Assembly: GCA_029262635.1 (NCBI GenBank)
Contig: JAJCZA010000002.1
Span: 248,001 to 312,000 of the forward strand
Direction: 5' to 3'
From: Vampirovibrionales bacterium
GTDB lineage: Bacteria; Cyanobacteriota; Vampirovibrionia; Vampirovibrionales; Vampirovibrionaceae
Length of the DNA stretch: 64,000 nt
Made by a program: the position numbers and the translations under genes. Shown here in pieces: positions 34,590 through 43,667 of the stretch. Position 1 is the stretch's first letter. Each line of letters starts with the position of its first letter. Under the pieces are notes generated by a model, which saw only the letters and a program-made list of their open reading frames with translations, made no database searches and had not been told where the DNA came from.

Positions 34590-35381
34590 GTGCTTGCCGC
34601 CTTGCTGTATCCCATTCAAAAAAGTGTACAGGATGCGCTGGATCGGGTTGGTTATCTGTTTACTTTTCTTTGGGAGTCTATTCTGTTTATCGGTCAGGGA
34701 AGGGTTAATTGGCGCCATACTCTGAGTCAGACGGCCGCTATTGGGTTTGATTCTGCCCCCATGGCCATTATTATTTGTGTTATTTCCGGGTCGGTTTTGG
34801 CGTTGCAAACGGCGGCTAAATTTGCTCAAACTGGGGCTGATAGCTATGTCGGCGGGTTGGTGGCGCTGGCGGTGGTTCGAGAAATTGGCCCGATTTTCAC
34901 CTGTCTTGCTGTCGGGGCTCGCTCCGGCACAGCCATTGCGGCTGAAATTGCCAACATGAAAGTGACCGAGCAAGTGGATGCCCTGAGCGTAATGCATGTG
35001 AGCCCTGTTCGTTACCTGTTTGTCCCTCGGCTCATTGCCTGTATTATTAGTCTGCCCTTGCTTACGGTGATTGGCTCTACCATTTCTATTTTGAGTGGGA
35101 TGATTGTCGCCAAAAGTGTGACCAATCTGCATTCGAGTAAATATTTGGAATCCATCTGGCTCAATTTAAAACCGTACGATATTCGCGTGAGCCTGACCAA
35201 ATCTGTTATTTTCGCTGTTATTTTAGCGACTGTCTGTTGTAGCATTGGCTTGCTTACCAAGGGGGGCGCCCGTGAGGTGGGTCAGTCCACGACCAAGGCC
35301 GCTGTTTGGACGGCTGTCACGATTCTTGTGACCGATTTTTTCCTGACTTGGATCTTCTTCGGCACCTCGTTTGAGCGGTAG
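34590..35381 (+). CDS. mlaE: MlaE/YrbE family ABC transporter permease
   Basis: 263-aa membrane permease of the phospholipid-trafficking Mla-type ABC systems. It has the family's first helix and interface segment, LGQ..-like surroundings seen as SVLALQTAAKFAQ, then LAVVREIGPIFTCLAVGARSGTAIAAEIANMKVTEQVDAL, a highly conserved stretch, then five hydrophobic segments. Start is GTG at 34590 with a GGAG 12 bp upstream. The ATPase (MlaF) and substrate-binding MCE partner are not adjacent, so they must lie elsewhere. Supports a diderm envelope. Confidence 0.88.
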   Translation: MLAALLYPIQKSVQDALDRVGYLFTFLWESILFIGQGRVNWRHTLSQTAAIGFDSAPMAIIICVISGSVLALQTAAKFAQTGADSYVGGLVALAVVREIGPIFTCLAVGARSGTAIAAEIANMKVTEQVDALSVMHVSPVRYLFVPRLIACIISLPLLTVIGSTISILSGMIVAKSVTNLHSSKYLESIWLNLKPYDIRVSLTKSVIFAVILATVCCSIGLLTKGGAREVGQSTTKAAVWTAVTILVTDFFLTWIFFGTSFER

Positions 35382-35411
35382 AGAGCTTATTATGAAGCGA
35401 CATTTGAGGGC

Positions 35412-35909
35412 TTAAAGGAAAACACCTTCTGCAAGCTGTTCTTCAGCCTCTTCGAGGGACAAAGTCGTGTAGGAGTCTTCCTTTTGTTTTTCAGAGGAAT
35501 TAAGTCGATTTGCATAGCCGAGTACAGCAAAGCCTCTTTTCTCTTGATCTGGGGTCCTTTTAGGAGGGAAAGCCTCGATAGCTTGAGGCGGAGCAGGGTT
35601 TGAAGGTTGAGAGTTTTTTCTGGAAGGGGTGAGAAACGATCGTACAGCCTGCCCCCATTGGGTTACTTTTTCTTGTGGCGAGGTTAATAATTTTTTTGCG
35701 ACCTTAAATTCATCGCCGGTTAAGATATAGAGCCAAGTTTCCGGTCCAAAAGGGTTTCCAGAGGGTACAAAAACCATATCCTGAGGCGGATTGGCTTTTA
35801 TTTTCTCCTTGAACGCCCTTAAACGCTGGTGTGAATCCCCTTCGCCATCAACGGTGACACTGATGAGGTTTCCAAAGGTGGGCGCAGCAGAGGAATGATT
35901 GATTTGCAT
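35412..35909 (-). CDS. Hypothetical protein, Pro-rich middle
   Basis: Unrecognised 165-aa protein. AAGGAG is 9 bp before the ATG at 35909, so expression is credible. A possible alpha/beta N-terminal half (residues 1-95) is followed by a Pro/Ser/Asn-rich linker and an acidic C-terminal tail (EEAEEQLAEG). No signal peptide or membrane segment. It is in the opposite direction to mlaE, with 30 bp between the stops. Confidence 0.62.
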   Translation of the reverse strand: MQINHSSAAPTFGNLISVTVDGEGDSHQRLRAFKEKIKANPPQDMVFVPSGNPFGPETWLYILTGDEFKVAKKLLTSPQEKVTQWGQAVRSFLTPSRKNSQPSNPAPPQAIEAFPPKRTPDQEKRGFAVLGYANRLNSSEKQKEDSYTTLSLEEAEEQLAEGVFL

Positions 35910-36004
35910 GAGAGAACTCCTTAAGTTGAAGTGGTTTAACCTTAGTGTTAATTATAATTCAAATTAATCCAACAATAAGAAACAGTCAAGTCAAAAGGAT
36001 CTTT

Positions 36005-36032
36005 TTTAACCCCTCAAATTTAACCCCTCAAA
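36005..36032 (+). repeat. Exact 14-bp tandem duplication
   Basis: TTTAACCCCTCAAA twice, head to tail, in the 170-bp gap between a hypothetical gene and the gyrA 3' end. The sequence following (AAAAAACGACGGGCGTGTTTTTT) may be the gyrA terminator on the minus strand. Confidence 0.75.
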
Positions 36033-36078
36033 AAACGACGGGCGTGTTTTTTTAGAGCTGGAAAGAGGAAGCCTATGT

Positions 36079-38652
36079 CTAATTAGAATCCGGGTCCGAT
36101 TCATCGGCGCTTGCCGTTGGAGGAGCGGCGGCTTTTAATTGTTCTTGCACCATTTGGCCTTCTTCTTTGGCGAGTTCTTCCTGCTTCTCAATGGGAACAA
36201 TCTTGGTGACCGAGGCGACGCAATCGTCGGCATCCATGTTCTGGAGCCGGACACCGGTCGCGGTTCGGCTTTGGCGAGAAATATCTTTCGCCTGCAAACG
36301 AACCACCACACCGTTGGCGCTTACGATCATCAGTTCATCTTCTTCCGTGACGACGCAGATATTGGTAACTCGGCTTTTTTGATTCTTAAACTTCGTCGAA
36401 ATCAGGCCAATTCCGCCCCGGTTCTGGGTTCGGAATTCGGTAATATTGGTTCGTTTCCCAAATCCGTCGTTGGTAATAATCAACAGATCCACAATGGCTT
36501 CATTGGGAGTAATGCTGAAATCAACAATGTGGTCGCCGGGCCGAAATTTCATGGCCGTTACGCCCCGTGCGGTTCGGCCCAAAGGACGTAGAGCTTCCAC
36601 GGGGAAGCGAATAGCCATACCTAAGCTGGTTCCAATAATGAGCTGATCCGAATTTTCAGCGGGCAGAACCCAACGTAGTTCATCGTCATCACTCAGTCCA
36701 ATAGCAATCAGGCCATTGCGTCGGATGTTGGCAAAGTGATCCAGTGCAATCTTTTTAACCCAGCCGTTGGAAGTCAGCATGAGCAGGAACTCGGACTTTG
36801 TGAAACCTTTTACGGGGACCACAGCGGTAATTTGTTCCCCTTGCTCCAAAGGCAACAGGTTAATCAGCGCCAGCCCTTTTGAGTTTCGGCTACCTTCCGG
36901 TAAATCATAGACCTTCAGGCTATGGGCAACCCCCCGGCTCGTAAAGAACAATACGGAGTCGTGCATACCCGCCATAAAGAACTGGGCCACATCGTCTTCA
37001 TCACGGGTTTTAATGCCGCCCTTACCTCGGGTTGCTCGATTCTGACGCTCAAACGTATCCAGTGGAATGCGTTTAATATATCCTTGTCCGGTAATGAAAA
37101 CAGCCATGGCTTCGTTGGGTGTTAAATCCTCCATCGAGAAGCCGTCATCTTCGCCTAAGACAATTTGGGTTTTTCGTACGTCGGCGTACTTGTCTTTCAA
37201 TTCCAGCAGTTCGTCTTTAATAATGGTTAACACCCGGTGCCGATTGGCTAAAATATCCTGATACTCAGCGATTTTTATCTGAAGATCGGCGTGTTCGTTG
37301 CTGATTTTTTCCTGTTCCAAGCCGGTTAACCGTCGCAACTGCATTTCCAGAATGGCGTTGGCCTGATCCAGATCCAAATCGTATTTTGAGGTGAGTGCCT
37401 CACGAGCTTCCTCAACGTTTTTCGCCCGTCGAATGACCTCTACAATGTTATCCAGATCCCCAAGGGCAATGAGTAAACCGGCAAGAATATGCGCCCGAGC
37501 GGCGGCCTTATTCAGTTCAAACTGGGTTCGTCGTTCAACAACTTCGACCCGGTGGGCGATGAACTCACTGAGAATATCCGTAATGCTTAGCAGGCGAGGC
37601 TGATTATTTACCAGTGCCAGCGTGTTAACACCAAAACTGGTTTGCAGTTGGGTTTGCTTATAAAGGTTTCGCAGAACCACATCCGGCTTGCCATCTCGCT
37701 TTAACTCAATCACGAGGCGCATTCCATCTCGATCCGATTCATTCCGTAGATCGCTAATGCCTTCGATTTTCTTGTCTCGAACCAGCTCGGCGATTTTCTC
37801 GGTCAGGGTGGTCAGGTTAACCTGGTAGGGAATTTCCGTTACAATGATGGCGGTTCGTTCTTGTCGTCCGGCGCTTCCAGGAATTTGCTCAATGGACGTA
37901 ACGGCCCGCATTCGAACACTGCCGCGCCCGGTTCGAAAGGCTTCTTTGATGCCTTTCATCCCAATAATTTCACCGCCGGTCGGAAAGTCGGGTCCTTTGA
38001 TATAGGTTAACATCTCGTCGGGTGTGAGCTCTGGGTTGTCCACCAATGCGCAAGTCCCGTCAATGACTTCACCCATGTTATGGGGCGGGATATTGGTTGC
38101 CATGCCCACGGCAATTCCGCTGGAACCATTAAGAAGCAGAACGGGCAGTCGGGTGGGCAAAACAGCTGGTTCTTGCTCAGAGCCATCATAGTTGGGTTGA
38201 AACTCAACTGTGTCCTGCTCAATATCTTGTAACATGGTGGTTGCCACCGGGGTGAGCTTACATTCGGTATATCGCATGGCGGCGGCGTTATCGCCTTCAA
38301 TGCTTCCAAAGTTGCCGTGGCCGTTAACCAGCGTGTATCGGCTTGAAAAATCTTGAGCCAGACGAACCAAGGCGTCATAAACGGCTGTGTCACCGTGCGG
38401 GTGGTATTTACCCAAAACTTCCCCAACGACTTTAGCGCATTTTTTGAACGATTTTTCCGGTGATAAGCCGATTTCGTGCATAGCGTAAAGAATCCGGCGG
38501 TGAACCGGCTTTAGCCCGTCTCGAACGTCGGGTAAGGCTCGCCCGACAATGACGCTCATGGCGTAGTCAATATACGAACGGCGCATTTCGTCCCGAATGC
38601 TGATGGGAACAATGTTTCCGTCTCCGAATACGTTGGTTTGTTTACTGCTCAA
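36079..38652 (-). CDS. gyrA: DNA gyrase subunit A
   Basis: 857-aa type II topoisomerase subunit. [38 protein letters not shown] is the classic N-terminus. Active-site Tyr128 (AAMRYTE). At the quinolone pocket the E. coli Ser83/Asp87 positions are Thr89 and Asp93 ([10 protein letters not shown]). The C-terminal domain shows a GyrA-box-like [12 protein letters not shown]; the final 40 residues are an acidic, Ala/Gln-rich tail. The frame starts at TTG (38652). gyrB is not in the window; gyrA is a single-gene unit. Confidence 0.97.
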   Translation of the reverse strand: MSSKQTNVFGDGNIVPISIRDEMRRSYIDYAMSVIVGRALPDVRDGLKPVHRRILYAMHEIGLSPEKSFKKCAKVVGEVLGKYHPHGDTAVYDALVRLAQDFSSRYTLVNGHGNFGSIEGDNAAAMRYTECKLTPVATTMLQDIEQDTVEFQPNYDGSEQEPAVLPTRLPVLLLNGSSGIAVGMATNIPPHNMGEVIDGTCALVDNPELTPDEMLTYIKGPDFPTGGEIIGMKGIKEAFRTGRGSVRMRAVTSIEQIPGSAGRQERTAIIVTEIPYQVNLTTLTEKIAELVRDKKIEGISDLRNESDRDGMRLVIELKRDGKPDVVLRNLYKQTQLQTSFGVNTLALVNNQPRLLSITDILSEFIAHRVEVVERRTQFELNKAAARAHILAGLLIALGDLDNIVEVIRRAKNVEEAREALTSKYDLDLDQANAILEMQLRRLTGLEQEKISNEHADLQIKIAEYQDILANRHRVLTIIKDELLELKDKYADVRKTQIVLGEDDGFSMEDLTPNEAMAVFITGQGYIKRIPLDTFERQNRATRGKGGIKTRDEDDVAQFFMAGMHDSVLFFTSRGVAHSLKVYDLPEGSRNSKGLALINLLPLEQGEQITAVVPVKGFTKSEFLLMLTSNGWVKKIALDHFANIRRNGLIAIGLSDDDELRWVLPAENSDQLIIGTSLGMAIRFPVEALRPLGRTARGVTAMKFRPGDHIVDFSITPNEAIVDLLIITNDGFGKRTNITEFRTQNRGGIGLISTKFKNQKSRVTNICVVTEEDELMIVSANGVVVRLQAKDISRQSRTATGVRLQNMDADDCVASVTKIVPIEKQEELAKEEGQMVQEQLKAAAPPTASADESDPDSN

Positions 38653-38846
38653 GACTGTCTCTACCCTGTGCTTAACATAACAAGATTAATAGAAGTGCAT
38701 TATAGCCAAAACACGCTCGTTAGAGTGCAATTGTTACTGAATGAAAACGACGGGCGACGGTATTTGTGTAAAAACCCACTCTAAAATCGTGTTAGGATCA
38801 TTTTTCAGGGCGTCTCACAAAGAGACCCGAAAAAGGAGGATCCGGT

Positions 38847-40433
38847 ATGGATAATAGATGCTGGCTTTTGAGTATCCTGATAGTGGCTTTCCTGCTTCAA
38901 GTTGGGGGAGGGTGGTCTTTAAAAAGCGCCGCTGAGTCTGGGTTTAAAAGTGATATAGCCTTGTTTCTCGCTGTGGATCCACCACCGGGTTGGGAACCAC
39001 CAGTGGATGACACAGACGATGAATCGGACGATGATGACGATGAGCCGATGGAAGAAACGAAACTGGACTTCACAGGCGAAGATCTGAAAAGCTGTAATCA
39101 GCCTTGCGTTAATACGTTCTCCAAGGGAAAAGGGTTTAAAATTCTTTCTAAAAAAGTGATGGATTTGGATGTTCCCTCGGATCCCAGTACAGATCCTCAA
39201 AAAGACGACATTCATCTGCCGACGGATGAGGCGTTAGAAGACGCCTCTCAGGATTTGGAATCCTTTGAACCGGTTCCTGGTACGGAAAAGCCTGCCCGTT
39301 CGGTGCCTCGGGATGTCCGAAAAGCGTTGCGGGATTTTAAAAAAGCCTTTTTTGGTCTTGAAGAACGAACCGAAGGGACGTGTACCATTGCCAAAGAAGA
39401 TGAAAATAAGACGGTTACCCGTCAGATGAGCTGGTTTGATGAGACGAAAAAATCGGAAGTTACGTATAAAAAGCTGTGCCGGTGCGATGACGTGGCAGGC
39501 GCCCAACGAACCCCCCTTGGAGAAAAGAAGGAAACCGTTCCTCTTTCCATGGACTTTTGGGCTGAGGAAGGGGTTGCTTATGTTAAGCCTGGCACGACTT
39601 CTGAAGAGCCTTCCCTCAATGATTTGGAGACCCCTGGTGGCCGACCCGTAACATTGGGTACCAATGAAAAGTTGGGAGAGAAGGGCATGGCCATGGGCAA
39701 ACGTTTTGTTACCATCATGCGTCGAAAACGAGTGACCTACACTGTGGAACTCACCTCGGAAGAGAGTCAGGAAACGGGCATTTGCACGACCCACTATGAA
39801 GAGCCAACCATTTGGTTAGATCCCTCACAGTCTGAAACGGATAAAAAAGATACCGATAGCTTTGAGAAAGGTGTTACCGGGAATGATGGTTTTGTTAGCA
39901 CGAGTACTCCCTGGTCTTCAGACGAGTGGACCGCTGTTGCCAAGCAGGGTATTCAGGATCAGGAAACCGGCTTGCCTCTTGAAGGGACGCTGATTGTTAT
40001 ACCCAAGGAGTCAGACAAGGGGCAAACCCCATATCATTTTGATGCCACTGCTTCTCAACCGTTTCAAGCGGGTGATACACTTGTAATCAAAGCCCCCTGC
40101 CACGAACGAAAAACCTATGTGATTGGTCAGGATTCCATGCCTTCGTCGTTAACACTGGGTTTACAGCCTCTTGTTTTCGTTGTGAATCGAACCGACCAAA
40201 CTGCTGTTGAAAACATTATAACGGACCTTGCGAAAGCCGGGATTACGGTAGACGATGAGTCTATTGAGGTGTCTCATCAAGGGCTTTACGACCAAATTAT
40301 CATCCGACGCTACGAGCAAGATAAAGCCACACCGGCCAACATCTGTCCTAAACTTCCCCGATGCACCTTGTCGAAAGATAGTCAGGGTTGGTATGAGCCC
40401 CGAGAGTCTCGCCATGGTGAAGGCAACCGTTAA
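38847..40433 (+). CDS. Large acidic secreted protein, unknown function
   Basis: Unrecognised 528-aa protein with a good ribosome site (AAAGGAGG, 7 bp before ATG) and a signal peptide of about 25 residues. Residues about 45-75 are Pro/Asp/Glu-rich (PPPGWEPPVDDTDDE...) and likely disordered; the rest has eleven or so cysteines (SCNQPCVNTF, KLCRCDD, ETGICTT, APCHE, NICPKLPRC), consistent with a disulfide-rich exported protein. A YEQDKA-type region precedes the end. No membrane anchor is seen. It is divergent from gyrA and convergent with pepA. It is specific-looking: no close family recognised. Confidence 0.72.
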   Translation: MDNRCWLLSILIVAFLLQVGGGWSLKSAAESGFKSDIALFLAVDPPPGWEPPVDDTDDESDDDDDEPMEETKLDFTGEDLKSCNQPCVNTFSKGKGFKILSKKVMDLDVPSDPSTDPQKDDIHLPTDEALEDASQDLESFEPVPGTEKPARSVPRDVRKALRDFKKAFFGLEERTEGTCTIAKEDENKTVTRQMSWFDETKKSEVTYKKLCRCDDVAGAQRTPLGEKKETVPLSMDFWAEEGVAYVKPGTTSEEPSLNDLETPGGRPVTLGTNEKLGEKGMAMGKRFVTIMRRKRVTYTVELTSEESQETGICTTHYEEPTIWLDPSQSETDKKDTDSFEKGVTGNDGFVSTSTPWSSDEWTAVAKQGIQDQETGLPLEGTLIVIPKESDKGQTPYHFDATASQPFQAGDTLVIKAPCHERKTYVIGQDSMPSSLTLGLQPLVFVVNRTDQTAVENIITDLAKAGITVDDESIEVSHQGLYDQIIIRRYEQDKATPANICPKLPRCTLSKDSQGWYEPRESRHGEGNR

Positions 40434-40453
40434 TAAAAAGGTAAAAAACCGGA

Positions 40454-41992
40454 TTATTCGGTTAATCCGTACAGGTAATACAGTAAGGTTCGAACCGCAA
40501 AGCCGGTAGCTCCCTTGGGGACTTCCGGGAAATCCCGGCTCGTGTAAGCGGGACCGGCAATATCTAGGTGCGCCCAGGCTCGTCCTTCGTCTACAAATTC
40601 TTTGAGAAACATGCCAGCGCTACAGGTCCCTGCCTGTCCTTTGGAACCGGCGTTAATGAGATCTGCCACATCGCTTTTTAGTGTCGCTTTGTATTCGTCG
40701 TACAAGGGCATCTGCCAAAACTTTTCTCCGGCCGATTTACCTGCGGTTTTAATGCTTTCAATCAACGAGTCACGGGTGCCCATGGCCGCCGCCGCAATTT
40801 CGCCCAATGCCACCACTTGCGCGCCGGTGAGGGTTGCCAGATCAATCATTTCATCGGGATCTACGATTTCCTGTGCGTAGGTCAGGGTATCAATCAGTAT
40901 CAGTCGTCCTTCGGCGTCGGTGTTATTAATCTCGACGGTGGTTCCTTTTCGAGTGGTTACGATATCGCCAGGCTTGCTAGCTCGGGCGCTTGGCATATTC
41001 TCGCAGGTCGCAATAAAGCCATCCACCTGAACGTTTAGATCGCCCAGCTCGCTAATGGCTTTCATGACACCCAACACGGCACCCGCGCCAGCCATATCCA
41101 TCTTCATCAGTTCCTGGTTTTTGGAAGGCTTTAGAGAGAGCCCGCCGCTGTCAAACGTGATGCCCTTGCCCACCAAGGTTATTTTTTTTGCTTTGGTCGT
41201 TTTCGTCTTTCCTTTGGCCGGTGCCTTGGGTCGGTAGCTTAGGTGAATCAGGTAAGGCGGCTCATCGCTTCCCTTGGCTACCGATAAAAATGCGCCCATT
41301 TTTAACTTTGCCAAATCTTTCTGGCCCAGTACCTTGAGGGTTAGTCCGCTTAAGCTTTCGGCTGTTTTTTTGAGGTAGGTTGGGGTGACGTGGTTGGGGC
41401 TGTCAAAAACAAGATCCCGTGCCGTGTTTACGCCCAATGCAATGGCTTCGCCCTGTTTAACCCCTTCTTTAATGGCAGGCTGTTTCTTGGCATCTGACTC
41501 AACCACCACAAATTTTTGAATGCGCTGAGGGGCTTTCTTAAGCTGTTCCTTACTCTTTCCGAGTGTAAATTGATAGGACCCCAGTAACGTTCCTTCGGTT
41601 AATAAACGAGCGGACGTTTTTGGATCGTACCCGTCGGTGCCCATACCGTGAATGACAGAGGCGACAGATTTTACTTGAAGTTTGAGGCAGGCTCGAATGG
41701 CGGCAGCACTGGCTCGACGGATTTTAGCCTCATCCAGTTCATCAACTTTGCCTAAACCCACGATAATTACATAGCGGGCTGGCATGTGGTTGTAAATATT
41801 CAGGACATAAGTTTCGCCCAGCTTTCCTGTCAATGCTGGAGAGAGGCGAATCTCATCCTGAAGGGCTCCTTTGAGTGCCTTATCAACCGCGCCTGTTTCG
41901 CCACCAGGCTTTTTTATCCCCTCAAACAGATTCACAATAATTGCATCCACTTGAATTTGGGTAATATCCCCTTTTTGAACCGAGATTTTCAT
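40454..41992 (-). CDS. pepA: Leucyl aminopeptidase (M17)
   Basis: Cytosolic two-metal exopeptidase, 512 aa. VGKGITFDSGG (Lys276, Asp281), KMDMAGA (Asp299), NTDAEGRL (Asp359, Glu361, Arg363) are the metal and catalytic set of M17. The N-terminal 180 residues are the non-catalytic domain, and the linker holds a Lys-rich insertion near 260-270. The C-terminal region (MPLYDEY, GSKGQAGTCSAGMFLKEFV, WAHLDIAG) is standard. Confidence 0.96.
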   Translation of the reverse strand: MKISVQKGDITQIQVDAIIVNLFEGIKKPGGETGAVDKALKGALQDEIRLSPALTGKLGETYVLNIYNHMPARYVIIVGLGKVDELDEAKIRRASAAAIRACLKLQVKSVASVIHGMGTDGYDPKTSARLLTEGTLLGSYQFTLGKSKEQLKKAPQRIQKFVVVESDAKKQPAIKEGVKQGEAIALGVNTARDLVFDSPNHVTPTYLKKTAESLSGLTLKVLGQKDLAKLKMGAFLSVAKGSDEPPYLIHLSYRPKAPAKGKTKTTKAKKITLVGKGITFDSGGLSLKPSKNQELMKMDMAGAGAVLGVMKAISELGDLNVQVDGFIATCENMPSARASKPGDIVTTRKGTTVEINNTDAEGRLILIDTLTYAQEIVDPDEMIDLATLTGAQVVALGEIAAAAMGTRDSLIESIKTAGKSAGEKFWQMPLYDEYKATLKSDVADLINAGSKGQAGTCSAGMFLKEFVDEGRAWAHLDIAGPAYTSRDFPEVPKGATGFAVRTLLYYLYGLTE

Positions 41993-42163
41993 AACTGGGC
42001 GCCTCTTACACTCTACTCCAACATAATATTAGCTTCTTCTCAAAAAATTATACTACTGATTATCCCATCAAGGTCGTTTGATTTTGGACCGCTCCCTCCC
42101 CAACCCCCTTGTTTTATGGGCGGTCTTGAGGGGTAAAATTAGCTATTAGTTAAAGAAGAAGTA

Positions 42164-42193
42164 AAAATAGTCCGGTTTAAATCGGACTATTTT
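42164..42193. terminator. Bidirectional terminator
   Basis: 11-bp perfect stem AAAATAGTCCG/CGGACTATTTT around an 8-nt loop that itself contains TTTAAA. On the minus strand it follows the repeat-protein stop by 32 bp. Confidence 0.85.
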
Positions 42194-42224
42194 AGTTGAC
42201 TATAAATTTATTTAATAGCGTTTA

Positions 42225-43436
42225 TTAATAGGCGCCGCCTGTCGCTTTTCCGGCATTACCGGCGTTGCCCGCGTTTCCGGCATTACCTGCGTTGCCCGCG
42301 TTTCCGGCATTACCTGCGTTACCCGCATTTCCGGCATTACCCGCATTTCCTGCGTTACCGGCATTACCGTAATCTCCGCCGTTATCTGCATCACCGGCAT
42401 CACCTGCGTTACCGGCATTACCCGCGTTTCCGCCGTTATCTGCATCACCGGCATCATCATAGTCTCCGGCATTACCCGCGTTACCGGCATTACCTGCGTT
42501 ACCCGCATTTCCTGCGTTTCCGGCATTACCTGCGTTTCCGGCATTACCTGCGTTACCAGCGTTTCCGGCATTACCCGCGTTTCCAGCATTGCCTGCGTTT
42601 CCGGCATTACCCGCGTTTCCAGCATTGCCTGCGTTTCCGGCATTACCCGCATTTCCAGCATTACCTGCATTGCCCGCGTTTCCAGCATTACCTGCATTAC
42701 CCGCATTACCCGCATTACCGGCATTACCTGCGTTTCCGGCATTACCTGCGTTACCGGCATTACCTGCGTTTCCGGCATTACCTGCGTTACCGGCATTACC
42801 TGCGTTTCCGGCATTACCCGCGTTTCCGGCATTGCCCGCAACACCTCCTAATGCTGGCTGAACGCCTAATGGAGGTTGAGCCGCCGCTCCGCCCAGAACG
42901 GTGGAGAGCATTTCCATTAACATTTGCATCATTTGAGTAACCATTTGCAACATACCTTGATCACCGCCGGGTACTTGCCCTGGTAACTGGCCGGGCTGAC
43001 CTGGAAGTGGTGCCTGTCCATATGGAGATGCTCCTGGGTAGAGTCCTCCTTGAGGTGGAATACCGAATCCTGCTCCGAGTCCTGGTTGAACACCAAATCC
43101 TTGAGGAGCGCCGAATCCTTGAGGAACACCAAATCCTTGAGGAGCGCCGAATCCTTGAGGAACACCAAATCCTTGAGGAGCGCCGAATCCTTGAGGAACA
43201 CCAAATCCTTGAGGAGCGCCGAATCCTTGAGGAGCGCCAAATCCTTGAGGAGCGCCAAATCCTTGAGGAGCGCCAAATCCTGGTTGAACACCAAATCCTG
43301 GTTGAACACCAAATCCTTGTGAAAAGCCCGTTGAAGCAAAGACGCTACCGTCGATTTGCTGATTGTCCAACATATCGGCCTGAACCATTTGTATGTATTG
43401 CTGCTGAATTCCTTGTGGGGCACCAATTGCTGCCAT
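42225..43436 (-). CDS. Low-complexity repeat protein: GFG(A/V)PQ hexapeptides plus Gly-Asn-Ala triplets
   Basis: 403-aa protein unlike any family I recognise. Residues 1-40 are polar, no signal peptide. About 41-135 repeat GFGAPQ/GFGVPQ/GFGVQP in 6-residue steps. 136-211 is a Pro/Gly-rich bridge with an amphipathic Met-rich helix (GMLQMVTQMMQMLMEML). From about 212 to 396 the chain is almost purely Gly-Asn-Ala triplets with a few Asp variants (AGDYDD, DADNGG), then KATGGAY. Gly at every third residue fits collagen-like or polyglycine-II-type helices. AAAAAGAGGAG precedes the ATG and a strong terminator follows, so it is expressed as a single-gene unit. Confidence 0.8.
   Translation of the reverse strand: MAAIGAPQGIQQQYIQMVQADMLDNQQIDGSVFASTGFSQGFGVQPGFGVQPGFGAPQGFGAPQGFGAPQGFGAPQGFGVPQGFGAPQGFGVPQGFGAPQGFGVPQGFGAPQGFGVQPGLGAGFGIPPQGGLYPGASPYGQAPLPGQPGQLPGQVPGGDQGMLQMVTQMMQMLMEMLSTVLGGAAAQPPLGVQPALGGVAGNAGNAGNAGNAGNAGNAGNAGNAGNAGNAGNAGNAGNAGNAGNAGNAGNAGNAGNAGNAGNAGNAGNAGNAGNAGNAGNAGNAGNAGNAGNAGNAGNAGNAGNAGNAGNAGNAGNAGNAGNAGDYDDAGDADNGGNAGNAGNAGDAGDADNGGDYGNAGNAGNAGNAGNAGNAGNAGNAGNAGNAGNAGNAGNAGKATGGAY
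42240..42840 (-). repeat. 9-bp minisatellite encoding Gly-Asn-Ala
   Basis: Tandem 9-bp units of the type GGN-AAY-GCN on the coding strand, with synonymous third-position changes and a 27-36 bp higher-order rhythm, interrupted around 42365-42475 by Asp-bearing variants. Multiple false open frames arise here in all frames. Confidence 0.9.
43085..43320 (-). repeat. 18-bp tandem repeat encoding GFG(A/V)PQ
   Basis: 18-bp units, in the middle alternating A and V versions to make a 36-bp unit (GGAGCGCCGAAT / GGAACACCAAAT). Unit number may vary between strains. Confidence 0.85.
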
Positions 43437-43667
43437 CCTGTTACTCTCCTCTTTTTTTCTGTTTTTTCTATAACTCTTTAACGCTTTAAAATTTTTATAA
43501 ATCTTTTTGGCTTGCTTTTAATAAAAAGGGTATTTTTTAACCACAACGCTTATGACTCCATATAAAAGTCTATAAAAAAATAAAAACAATATTAATGGGT
43601 AAATTGCTTAGCTTTTCACCAACAATCCACGCTTTACTTTCATAGTAAGCGTTTATCCAATTGAAAA
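43437..43667. other. 231-bp AT-rich intergenic gap
   Basis: No gene seen. Includes the Shine-Dalgarno of the repeat protein and a weak hairpin at 43630-43651 (CGCTT...AAGCG). Confidence 0.5.

Noticed and set aside
34581-35132. 183-aa minus-strand frame opposite mlaE
   Set aside because: Antisense shadow with no ribosome site.
42240-42840. CRISPR-like periodic repeat
   Set aside because: Units are 9 bp with no spacers, and in frame with a protein.
42212-42844. Open frame made of Met-Pro-Glu-Thr-like repeats
   Set aside because: Frame-shifted reading of the Gly-Asn-Ala minisatellite; a byproduct of the 9-bp repeat.
42589-42861. Plus-strand frame of Pro-Ala-Leu/Phe repeats
   Set aside because: Antisense reading of the same minisatellite.
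43007-43489. Plus-strand frame rich in Leu-Glu-Glu repeats
   Set aside because: Antisense of the 18-bp hexapeptide repeat region.
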